A stretch of 48,742 nt of DNA, from positions 1-48,742 of the forward strand of contig JAFTUS010000169.1 in assembly GCA_017466125.1 (NCBI GenBank), read 5' to 3'. Numbering within the stretch: position 1 is the stretch's first letter; each line of letters starts with the position of its first letter. Below are positions 1 to 6,707 of the stretch, piece after piece. Source of the stretch: Lentisphaeria bacterium. Lineage in GTDB: Bacteria; Verrucomicrobiota; Lentisphaeria; Victivallales; Victivallaceae. The translations under genes were made by a program, and so were the position numbers. The notes under the pieces are model-generated. The model saw only the letters and a list, made by a program, of their open reading frames with translations, did no database searches and was not told the origin of the DNA.

Positions 1-46
1 CCTCGGTATAATATACCTCTGAACCCCATTTTTTCAAATGACGGAA

Positions 47-74
47 ACAAAAAAAAGGCAGGATTTCTCCTGCC
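47..74 (-). terminator. Rho-independent terminator, minus strand
   Basis: A perfect 7-bp stem (GGCAGGA at 57-63, TCCTGCC at 68-74) with a TTTC loop is flanked on its left by eight A residues (49-56). Read on the minus strand this is a GC-rich hairpin followed by a U-tract, the classic intrinsic terminator. It lies about 110 bp past the stop of the ATPase gene and probably ends that transcript. A second, looser inverted repeat (GTTTCCC 82-88, GGGAAAC 103-109) lies between the two. Confidence 0.75.
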
Positions 75-183
75 GCCAAGCGTTTCCCGCAATCACCGTT
101 CCGGGAAACCGAAAAACCTCCGTTGTTCGTTTCAGCCTTCCGGGATTGATAATATATCTTTTTCATTCTTGATCAGCCTTGTT

Positions 184-1437
184 TTATAACTCAAGACTAT
201 TGCTATTGAGCAGAAAATCCAATATCCCCATCGTTACGATGCCGGATTCATCCCGACGGATTTTTATATTGTCCCGTACCAGAATGATCTTTTTGAACGA
301 ATCATTGACTTTCTGGAACGGTCGTCTTTCCTGTGCATCTTTTTCCGGAGTTGCCAAATTGAACGCTGATTGCAGATAGTAACGTTTACTGCCCGAGTTG
401 GCAACAAAATCGATTTCAAGCTGCTTGCGGACTTCTTTGCCGTCTGGCGTTTTTTCTCTTGTTTCCACCACGCCGACATCCACCGAAAAACCACGGTAAC
501 GCAGTTCATTGAAGATGATGTTTTCCATGATGTGATTTTCTTCCTGCTGACGGAAATTCAGTCTGGCGTTACGCAAGCCCACATCTTCAAAGTAATATTT
601 GAATGGAGTGGAGATATATTTTTTCCCTTTCACATCATAACGGCTGCCCTTGCTGATCAAAAAGGCATTTTCAAGGAAAGTGCAATAGCGGGTAATGGTC
701 GTTTCGGCAAAACCGCTGTTTCGTTTGCTCTTGAAAGTATTGGATAATTTCTGCGGATTGGTAAGCGAGCCGGTCGATGAGGCAAGAATATCCAGCAATT
801 CGCCCAATTCTGCTTCATAGCGGATTTTATTGCGCTCTTTGATATCTTTGATGTAGGTCATTTCAAAAAGATCATTCAAATAAGCGATCTTTTGTTCGTC
901 GCTTTTCATGGTCAGGAGCAAAGGAAGCCCGCCGTAGGTGAAATATTCCTGCCATGCTTCTTCTTTGCTGCCGTCAAATGCGGAGAAAAATTCCGAGAAG
1001 GCAAGCGGATGGATCCTGATTTGATCGCCGCGGCCGCGGAATTCAGTCAGGATGTCAGTCGAAAGAAACTTGGAGTTGCTGCCGGTCACATAGACATCCA
1101 CACTACGATAATGCAGCAATTCATTCAGCACAGCCGAAAAGTCCTTGAGCATCTGAATTTCATCAAGCATGATGTAGCATTTTTCATTCTCATTGAGTTT
1201 TGAGTTCAGATAGTCAAGCAAAACCGCCGGTTCCCGATATTTTGCATTTGAAAATCTGTCCAGTTCAATGCCGATGATATTTTCATTATTCACTCCAGTT
1301 GACAGCAAATATTCTCTGAACAATTCAAAAAGCAGATAAGATTTCCCACACCGGCGCAATCCGGTTACGATCTTGATCATACCATTATTCATACGGTTTA
1401 TCAGTTGCTGCAAATATATTGGTCTTGAAATATTCAT
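184..1437 (-). CDS. AAA-family ATPase with C-terminal DUF4143-like domain
   Basis: A 417-residue cytoplasmic P-loop ATPase. The N-terminal region has a Walker A (GLRRCGKSYLL, near residue 30), a Walker B (CYIMLDEIQ) and a TGSNS sensor-like motif. The C-terminal part (about residues 310-400) contains LEIDFVAN and KIILVRD, as in the DUF4143 half of AAA_14/DUF4143 proteins, a PD-(D/E)XK-like fold. Length and architecture match the family, which is common in anaerobes and Bacteroidetes/PVC bacteria; its role is unsettled, and some members have been linked to toxin-antitoxin or mobile loci. It is monocistronic, with its own promoter upstream and a terminator downstream. The ATG start is preceded by a weak purine stretch (GGGAGTTTATT). 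Confidence 0.85.
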   Translation of the reverse strand: MNISRPIYLQQLINRMNNGMIKIVTGLRRCGKSYLLFELFREYLLSTGVNNENIIGIELDRFSNAKYREPAVLLDYLNSKLNENEKCYIMLDEIQMLKDFSAVLNELLHYRSVDVYVTGSNSKFLSTDILTEFRGRGDQIRIHPLAFSEFFSAFDGSKEEAWQEYFTYGGLPLLLTMKSDEQKIAYLNDLFEMTYIKDIKERNKIRYEAELGELLDILASSTGSLTNPQKLSNTFKSKRNSGFAETTITRYCTFLENAFLISKGSRYDVKGKKYISTPFKYYFEDVGLRNARLNFRQQEENHIMENIIFNELRYRGFSVDVGVVETREKTPDGKEVRKQLEIDFVANSGSKRYYLQSAFNLATPEKDAQERRPFQKVNDSFKKIILVRDNIKIRRDESGIVTMGILDFLLNSNSLEL

Positions 1438-1450
1438 AATAAACTCCCGA

Positions 1451-1543
1451 AATGAAAGATTTTTGCCGTAATTGCCGTTTTTCTATTGTTTAATATACAG
1501 CGGGACAACTAATTTGCAAGCCATGAATGAAAGATTTTTGCCG
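1451..1543. repeat. 18-bp direct repeat pair
   Basis: AATGAAAGATTTTTGCCG occurs at 1451-1468 and again at 1526-1543, 75 bp apart, both followed by T-rich sequence. The two copies bracket the predicted minus-strand promoter of the ATPase gene. They could be a duplicated regulator site or the scar of a small duplication; nothing in the sequence decides which. Confidence 0.6.
1492..1519 (-). promoter_or_regulatory. Predicted sigma70-type promoter of the ATPase gene
   Basis: On the minus strand, TTGCAA (1519-1514) and TATATT (1497-1492) are separated by 16 bp, about 55 bp before the ATPase start. The hexamers fit the housekeeping consensus moderately well, and the -10 matches the other promoters found in this window. 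Confidence 0.5.
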
Positions 1544-1693
1544 TTTTTGTCATTTTTCTTTTGTTTCTTGACTGCATATTCTGAGTTTTTCTTAACCAAA
1601 GCGAAGCGTTTTTCAGAATTTCATTTCACAGCGAAATTCTGATAATTCCCCCCTGCAAAAAGCATTTCAAAATGGTGGGAGGCGTAAAAAAAC

Positions 1694-1722
1694 TTGATTT
1701 TTTTTATTTGCAATGCTATATT
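1694..1722 (+). promoter_or_regulatory. Predicted promoter of the orphan gene at 1758
   Basis: TTGATT (1694-1699), a 17-bp spacer and TATATT (1717-1722) lie 35 bp upstream of the GTG start. The region is strongly AT-rich, which raises the chance of a fortuitous match, but spacing and position are ideal. Confidence 0.5.
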
Positions 1723-1757
1723 AATTTTAACGTAAAACATCAAGGAATAAGACAATT

Positions 1758-2348
1758 GTGAATTATAAAAAAAATTTTAAATGGGTTATAGTTCTTATAT
1801 TTCTCACAATGTCATTTGTTTTTGTGTATTTGTGGCACAAAGGAATTTTTCATATAGGCGGGGAACATTCTTGGGAACAAAAAGAATTATTATTTTTATT
1901 GTTAACGGCTTCTTCTTATGAAGATTTTTTATCTAAAATCAATGGAGCAAATATTAAATATGCCAATGATAAAAAACAGACATCAATTTATTTTACAAAT
2001 GGAGGAGCGGAATTTCAAAATGGCAATATTCAAAAATGGTTATGGACAAGTAAAGAGTGGGAAACTTTTGCTTTGCAAGATGATGAAATAAAAAAAATAA
2101 TGAATAAAAAAAGTACACCGATGGATGCAATTCAAAAAATCGGAATCCCAAACGCGGTCTATTTTGAAGCAGACACGACAACACTTACGTATATTTTTGT
2201 ACGCAATGAAAAATGCAAACGCCATGATGGCTATTATAATTCGTCCGTCAATTTAAAATTCTATAAAAATCAGTTTCAGAATTTTGATTTTAATGTTGTT
2301 TCTGACTTAAATCAAAAAGATGTAACCCAACTTTTTATATTGCAATAA
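1758..2348 (+). CDS. Hypothetical membrane-anchored protein, strongly AT-rich
   Basis: I do not recognise this 196-residue protein. It has a Lys-rich N-terminus, then one hydrophobic segment (about residues 8-27, WVIVLIFLTMSFVFVYLW), so it is probably anchored in the inner membrane or exported with the rest outside. The remainder is polar, rich in Lys, Asn, Phe and Tyr, with no motif I can name. The start is GTG, with an AAGGA-like site about 11 bases upstream; no in-frame ATG gives as good a start. Base composition is far more AT-rich than all neighbours, suggesting recent acquisition. It stands alone behind its own promoter, with no obvious terminator. Confidence 0.7.
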   Translation: MNYKKNFKWVIVLIFLTMSFVFVYLWHKGIFHIGGEHSWEQKELLFLLLTASSYEDFLSKINGANIKYANDKKQTSIYFTNGGAEFQNGNIQKWLWTSKEWETFALQDDEIKKIMNKKSTPMDAIQKIGIPNAVYFEADTTTLTYIFVRNEKCKRHDGYYNSSVNLKFYKNQFQNFDFNVVSDLNQKDVTQLFILQ

Positions 2349-2436
2349 TGTAATAATTGGCGTAACACAAAGATTGTCTTGATATTTTTCATCTCCCCCG
2401 CAAACACAATGGCAGTCAAAATCCTTATAACAGTTG

Positions 2437-2482
2437 TTGAAAAAGAAATTTTTTATGCTATATTATTAGCATACTAATAATA
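2437..2482 (+). promoter_or_regulatory. Promoter and palindromic operator of the marR-yczE operon
   Basis: TTGAAA (2437-2442), a 16-bp spacer and TATATT (2459-2464) form a good promoter. A perfect 9-bp inverted repeat, TATTATTAG (2461-2469) and CTAATAATA (2474-2482) around CATA, overlaps the -10 and the expected transcription start, 11 bp before the marR ATG. MarR dimers typically bind 16-20 bp palindromes at their own promoter, so autorepression is the natural inference. Confidence 0.75.
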
Positions 2483-2493
2483 CAGGTGTAATT

Positions 2494-2919
2494 ATGAAAG
2501 ATACGTTACATTTTCAATTTTTAGCTGTTCACACTTACTTTCAAAGAGTTTTTTTGAAACGGCTTCAGGCAATTTATCCGGATATTTTACCCGGACAACC
2601 AAAAGTCATTGATTTTCTGATGGATCAAAAAAGAGCATATCAAAAGGAAATTGCGGACGGATGTCTGATCGAACCTCCAACCCTTTCCCTGATTTTGGAA
2701 AAAATGGAACGCGCCGGATTGATATGCCGAAGAAAAAATCTTTCGAATAATAAAAATGTTATGGTGGAGTTGACAGAAAAAGGAAAAATGATCGGCAGGA
2801 ATGCACAAAGAATTTTTCTCGAAACGGAACAGGATTTCTGTAAAACTCTTTCTGCAGATGAACTGGAATCGTTGCAGATTATCTTACAAAAAGTCTGTAC
2901 TTCCGGAAAGGAATTGTAA
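2494..2919 (+). CDS. MarR-family transcriptional regulator
   Basis: A 141-residue winged helix-turn-helix protein. The central part (about residues 45-110) reads as the MarR DNA-binding domain: a helix-turn-helix around QKEIADGCLIEPPTLSLILEKMERAGLICRRKN, then the wing NKNVMVELTEKGKMI. N- and C-terminal helices would form the dimer interface. Length is typical. One base separates its stop from the next ATG, so it is co-transcribed with the YczE-like membrane protein, its likely target. The perfect palindrome over its promoter is the probable binding site. The ligand cannot be read from sequence. Confidence 0.9.
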   Translation: MKDTLHFQFLAVHTYFQRVFLKRLQAIYPDILPGQPKVIDFLMDQKRAYQKEIADGCLIEPPTLSLILEKMERAGLICRRKNLSNNKNVMVELTEKGKMIGRNAQRIFLETEQDFCKTLSADELESLQIILQKVCTSGKEL

Positions 2920-2920
2920 T

Positions 2921-3568
2921 ATGTCATATCATTTCAGCAAAACAAAACGGTTTATTTTATTTATTATGGGATTGACCATCGCCGGAATCGGTGTGGCACT
3001 CAGTACCCGTCCGGGGCTTGGCACATCCCCGATTACCAGTCTGCCTTACGTGACAACATTCAAATTTCCATGGACGTTGGGCATGGCGACGATCGTAATC
3101 AATTTATTTTTTATTCTGGCGCAATTCATCATTTTGAAACGCCGTTTCGGATGGAAACACATTGCACAATTGCCTACCCTGCTGGCATTCGGCTTTTTTA
3201 TTGATTTCGGTATGTGGCTGACCAAATTTTATATTCCTGAACCCTATTTTTGGCGGGTGACGGAAGAAGTGATTGGATGTCTTTTTCTTGCAGTTGGGAT
3301 TGGATTTCAGCTAATTGCAAATATTTCTCTGATGCCGGGGGATGGTTTTATACGGGTCGTATCGGAGGAATATCATATTCCATTCGGAACCGTCAAAATT
3401 TGTTTTGATTCCACAATTGTTTTATCAGCAATCCTCTTTTCTTTGTGTTGTTTTCATAATATTACCGGAGTGCGGGAAGGTACGATCATTGCGGCATTTC
3501 TTGTAGGAATTTTCATAAAATTACAGCAGAAACTATTGCGTAAAACAAAGATGCTGTTATTAAAATGA
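2921..3568 (+). CDS. YczE/YitT-like integral membrane protein
   Basis: A 215-residue polytopic inner-membrane protein with about five hydrophobic segments. It carries features of the YczE-like family: GIGVALSTRPGLGTSPITSLPY near the N-terminus, and SLMPGDGFIRVVSEEYHIPFGTVKICFD later. The reading frame is open further upstream inside marR, but the ATG at 2921, one base after the marR stop, is the sensible start. YczE in Bacillus affects surfactin production by an unknown mechanism and family members may be transporters; no substrate can be assigned. Co-transcription with marR suggests inducible expression. Confidence 0.85.
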   Translation: MSYHFSKTKRFILFIMGLTIAGIGVALSTRPGLGTSPITSLPYVTTFKFPWTLGMATIVINLFFILAQFIILKRRFGWKHIAQLPTLLAFGFFIDFGMWLTKFYIPEPYFWRVTEEVIGCLFLAVGIGFQLIANISLMPGDGFIRVVSEEYHIPFGTVKICFDSTIVLSAILFSLCCFHNITGVREGTIIAAFLVGIFIKLQQKLLRKTKMLLLK

Positions 3569-3578
3569 TCAACAACAC

Positions 3579-3602
3579 GGCGGCAAGATTGCTCCTGCCG
3601 CC
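3579..3602. terminator. Possible bidirectional terminator between convergent genes
   Basis: GGCGGCA (3579-3585) and TGCCGCC (3596-3602) form a 7-bp GC-rich stem with a 10-base loop, in the 49-bp gap between the convergent YczE-like gene and hcp. No long T-tract follows on either strand, so termination is inferred mainly from position. Confidence 0.45.
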
Positions 3603-3617
3603 AATCTCTTTGGAAAA

Positions 3618-5162
3618 TTATTTGCCGGACATCATGGCTTCAATATCCGTTTGTGGATCGTTTATCCCTTTTATGTCAAACGTTTTTACGAGCAGTGCCG
3701 CGACATTGGGAGAGAGAAACGCCGGAAGCGTTGGCCCCAGCCGGAGATTTTTAAATCCGAGATGCAGTAATGCCAGCAATACCGCAACCGCTTTCTGTTC
3801 ATACCACGAAATATCAAAGGATATGGGCAATTCGTTGATGTCTCTGACACCGAAAACTTCTTTGAGTTTCAAGGCTATGACTGCCAGAGAGTAACAGTCG
3901 TTGCACTGCCCTGCATCCAGCACCCGGGGAATGCCGCCGATGTCGTCGGTCACAAGTTTGTTGTAACGGTACTTGGCACAGCCCGCTGTGAGTATGACTG
4001 TGTCTTTGGGCAGGTTTGCCGCCACATCAGTATAATATTGCCGCTCTTTCTGTCTGCCGTCACAGCCTGCCATTACCACAAAGCGTTTGATTGCTCCGGA
4101 CTTGACGGCTTCCACTACTTTGTCTGCAAGCGCAAAGACTTGTGCATGGGCAAAACCGCCGGTGATCGTACCGTTTTCCAACTCTTCCGGGACCTTGCAC
4201 TTCTTGGCAAGTTCGATGATTTCTGAAAAATCTTTCTGCTTGCCATTCTTGCGGTCCGCAATATGCGGCACTCCCGGATAACCTGCCGCTCCGGTCGTAA
4301 AGATCCGGTCTTTATAAGCATCCTGAACAGGGGTAATGCAGTTGGTCGTCATCAGGATCGGACCGTTGAACGATGCAAATTCCCTGTTCTGCAAATGCCA
4401 TGCGTTGCCGTAATTACCGTACAAATGCGGATATTTTTTCAGTTCCGGATAATAGTGCGCGGGGAGCATTTCACAATGGGTGTAAATATCGATCCCGGCA
4501 TCTTTGCTTTGTTCCAGCAACTCTTTGAGGTCGAGCAGATCGTGTCCGGAAATCAAAATTCCCGGACGGCTGCCGACTCCGGTTTTGACCGTTGTTACTT
4601 GTGGATTTCCAAATGTTTCTGTATTTGCCTGATCCAGCAGAGCCATTGTTTTTACGGCGATTTCCCCGGCTTCGAGAATAACCGCAAGCAGTTTTCCGGA
4701 GTCCTCCCCGGTTGCCGCACTCTGCAATGCCTTGAAGCAAAAGTCGTAAATGCTGTCATCTTCTTTGCCCAAAACAGCGGCGTGTTCGGCATAAGCTGCA
4801 ATTCCTTTCAAGCCGTACGTGAGCAGTTCCCGCAGGGAACGGATATCCTCATTTCCGCAAGCAAGCACCCCCGGCGGGAAGTTCTCCTGATTTTTCCCCG
4901 CAAGTTTTTTTGCTTCGTCCAGCTGTTTCAGCAGAGCGGCATTGTCGAAATTGGCATTGGTAATGGTCATAAAAAGAGATTTTACGATAAAGCGACCCAA
5001 TTTACGATCAGCGTTCCGGGTGAGAGCGATAAGTTTGAGTTGCCAGATGAGTTCATCCATCAAATTTGCAGTTTCAGCTTTTTTTCCGCACATTCCGGCA
5101 ACGGTACACCCTGTGTTGCGGCACGCTTCCTGACATTGAAAACAGAACATTTTCTCTTCCAT
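3618..5162 (-). CDS. hcp: Hybrid cluster protein / hydroxylamine reductase
   Basis: A 514-residue cytoplasmic Fe-S/oxo protein. The N-terminal FCFQCQEAC...GCTVAGMCG carries the C-x2-C-x8-C-x5-C cluster ligand pattern. Hybrid-cluster ligand regions follow in order: [64 protein letters not shown] and [10 protein letters not shown]. Hcp reduces hydroxylamine in vitro and is now regarded as a nitric oxide reductase or S-nitrosylation factor in anaerobes. An upstream extension is open, but the ATG at 5162 has a strong AAAGGAGG site. It is monocistronic; no separate hcr reductase gene is next to it. Confidence 0.95.
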   Translation of the reverse strand: MEEKMFCFQCQEACRNTGCTVAGMCGKKAETANLMDELIWQLKLIALTRNADRKLGRFIVKSLFMTITNANFDNAALLKQLDEAKKLAGKNQENFPPGVLACGNEDIRSLRELLTYGLKGIAAYAEHAAVLGKEDDSIYDFCFKALQSAATGEDSGKLLAVILEAGEIAVKTMALLDQANTETFGNPQVTTVKTGVGSRPGILISGHDLLDLKELLEQSKDAGIDIYTHCEMLPAHYYPELKKYPHLYGNYGNAWHLQNREFASFNGPILMTTNCITPVQDAYKDRIFTTGAAGYPGVPHIADRKNGKQKDFSEIIELAKKCKVPEELENGTITGGFAHAQVFALADKVVEAVKSGAIKRFVVMAGCDGRQKERQYYTDVAANLPKDTVILTAGCAKYRYNKLVTDDIGGIPRVLDAGQCNDCYSLAVIALKLKEVFGVRDINELPISFDISWYEQKAVAVLLALLHLGFKNLRLGPTLPAFLSPNVAALLVKTFDIKGINDPQTDIEAMMSGK

Positions 5163-5223
5163 TTTATACCTCCTTTTTCGGGGTGAATATTTATCTCCTC
5201 TTGAAATCCGTCTTCTGTTGAAC

Positions 5224-5251
5224 AATATATTGCTTTTTTCGGATAAATCAA
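5224..5251 (-). promoter_or_regulatory. Predicted promoter of hcp
   Basis: On the minus strand, TTGATT (5251-5246), a 16-bp spacer and TATATT (5229-5224) leave a leader of about 55 bases before the hcp ATG. Nitrosative-stress control would be expected for hcp, but I could not make out a complete FNR/HcpR palindrome. Confidence 0.5.
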
Positions 5252-5346
5252 ATGTATTTCCAGCCATTGTTCAAACGGATGCATCCGGCAGAAGTTGAAA
5301 AAAGTCAGAATATTTGAGGAATGACAACAAAAAAAATGATATCGGC

Positions 5347-5375
5347 TTGTAATAATACGTTCTCCATGTTATATT
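5347..5375 (+). promoter_or_regulatory. Predicted promoter of the exosortase/polysaccharide operon
   Basis: TTGTAA (5347-5352), a 17-bp spacer and TATATT (5370-5375) lie 44 bp before the first ATG of the 21-gene run, which has a CGGAGGAAAAAG ribosome-binding site. No equally good promoter with a sizeable gap was seen further along the operon. Confidence 0.55.
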
Positions 5376-5419
5376 ATAAAGTCGCATTTTACTGATATTT
5401 TATTTTTCGGAGGAAAAAG

Positions 5420-5995
5420 ATGAAAAGAATATGTCTGGGCATTCTGCTCGCAGCCAATTTCTCTCTTATGGCAGCCTATCAATTCAACACCAAGGGCAAT
5501 CGGGGGTGGATGACTTTTGACTCCCCCACCACGGTCGGATTTGAGCTGAGCCGCAGCGGAAAAGATAACGATCATGAAAACTTTATCGACCGCGGCGAAG
5601 GGGTTGCCGATTACGGCTGGTACAATCTTGACTCCGATGAGACCGGGTCATTCAAAAACGGCTTGACTGCAACGTTCGACGAAAATGACCGTATCGGACT
5701 GTATGTGACCGACAATGCCGGAAATACGTACTATTCCACCAAACCCGATAAAGATGCGGCGGATGATATTCTTTGGGGAAAAGCCGATATCGTCGATGGC
5801 GCATTGACCATCTATGGCGGAAATAAAGGTTCCAATGGCACGCATGAATACTATATTTTCAAGGTCAGCACCAACAATACCTCCGGCAAAACGCCCTCCG
5901 GACAGCCGCTGCCTGGAATACTGGCGGTACTGGCTGTCGGCGGTGCCGCATACGGTGCAAAAAGATTTTTCAGCAGAAAGAGGGACAATAAATGA
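5420..5995 (+). CDS. Secreted protein with QPLPG-type C-terminal sorting tail (1)
   Basis: A 191-residue exported protein of unknown function and candidate substrate of the exosortase encoded 3 kb downstream. It has a signal peptide (MKRICLGILLAANFSLMAA), then a beta-rich, Asp/Gly-rich domain (about 22-155). The 32-residue tail starts at Ser160: SGQPLPG, a hydrophobic Gly/Ala stretch, then a basic cluster (KRFFSRKRD). This tripartite design (Pro-containing motif, membrane span, basic end) is the logic of PEP-CTERM and VPLPA-CTERM signals. It overlaps the next gene by 4 bp, and that gene encodes a paralogue with the same tail. The ordinary alternative is a simple C-terminal membrane anchor. 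Confidence 0.75.
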   Translation: MKRICLGILLAANFSLMAAYQFNTKGNRGWMTFDSPTTVGFELSRSGKDNDHENFIDRGEGVADYGWYNLDSDETGSFKNGLTATFDENDRIGLYVTDNAGNTYYSTKPDKDAADDILWGKADIVDGALTIYGGNKGSNGTHEYYIFKVSTNNTSGKTPSGQPLPGILAVLAVGGAAYGAKRFFSRKRDNK

Positions 5996-6678
5996 AAAGC
6001 ATGATGAAGTCTGTCTTTGCCGCCGTATTGATGTTTCCGGCACTTCCCGTTTTTTCAGCGATCCAGTACAACTTGCAATCAGGAACCGGCGAGGCTTATT
6101 TTTCTGTCGATGCCACTCAAACCCTTTATGTGGATGTGAAAAAAAGCGACGGTTCAAGTGTTGCCCTTGACAATTCTGTAATCAGCAATATCGGCTGGTA
6201 TTACTATGACGATGTGGCAAATTACCGTGGCAATCAGGGCGGACGCCCCGGCGGGCGTCCCGGCAGACCCGGCGGCAATCAGAATTCTGCCAACATGCCC
6301 AAACTCCATTACGGCGATATGAAAACCGGTGTACTGGGTGAATTTTCCGCCGGAGACAAAATCGTTCTCTGGGTGGAAACCACTGCCGCAAACGGCAAAA
6401 AAGAGACCTTTACCATGTACAGTCCCACTACTCAGGACAGCGATGTGTGGATGCTGGGAAAATCCGGCGAAAGCATCATTTTCAACTGGGGCGATTTCGG
6501 CGTTGATTACGGCAAGAAATCTCAAAATGCCATCAATCCCGCCGGATTTGAATTTGCGGTTTCAACGTATTCCGCCCCCTCCGGACAGCCGCTTCCCGGC
6601 ATCATTGCCACACTGATCATCGGCGGCGGAAGTGTTCTTTACCTGAAAAAACGCAAAAAACTCTATAACGCCAAGTGA
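5992..6678 (+). CDS. Secreted protein with QPLPG-type C-terminal sorting tail (2)
   Basis: A 228-residue paralogue of the preceding protein and second candidate exosortase substrate. It has an N-terminal signal peptide (ending near VFSA), a beta-rich domain, and a tail beginning at Ser197, again exactly 32 residues: SGQPLPG, hydrophobic stretch, then LKKRKK. Both domains share the plan of an early NIGWY/DYGWY motif and a conserved end (FAVST or FKVST) just before the tail. Unlike its partner it has a Gly/Arg/Pro-rich linker (residues about 79-94, GGRPGGRPGRPGG). The start overlaps the upstream stop (ATGA). Confidence 0.75.
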   Translation: MKSMMKSVFAAVLMFPALPVFSAIQYNLQSGTGEAYFSVDATQTLYVDVKKSDGSSVALDNSVISNIGWYYYDDVANYRGNQGGRPGGRPGRPGGNQNSANMPKLHYGDMKTGVLGEFSAGDKIVLWVETTAANGKKETFTMYSPTTQDSDVWMLGKSGESIIFNWGDFGVDYGKKSQNAINPAGFEFAVSTYSAPSGQPLPGIIATLIIGGGSVLYLKKRKKLYNAK

Positions 6679-6707
6679 TATTTCCGGCAATTTAAGTTCA
6701 AGTTGCA

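Larger units (their letters stand above)
1438..1757. other. 320-bp non-coding spacer between divergent genes
   Basis: The spacer separates the minus-strand ATPase from the plus-strand orphan gene at 1758. It holds one promoter for each direction (listed separately), an 18-bp direct repeat (listed separately), and a 9-bp inverted repeat (CAGAATTTC 1614-1622, GAAATTCTG 1633-1641) with a 10-base loop and no T-tract. The rest is AT-rich, and I see no convincing small ORF or RNA in it. Confidence 0.6.

Noticed and set aside
1614..1641. Hairpin as a terminator
   Set aside because: Nine-bp stem but no T-tract, and it lies between divergent genes where no transcript ends.
5200..5300. FNR or HcpR box before hcp
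   Set aside because: Half-site-like TTGAT occurs but I could not find a paired half at proper spacing.
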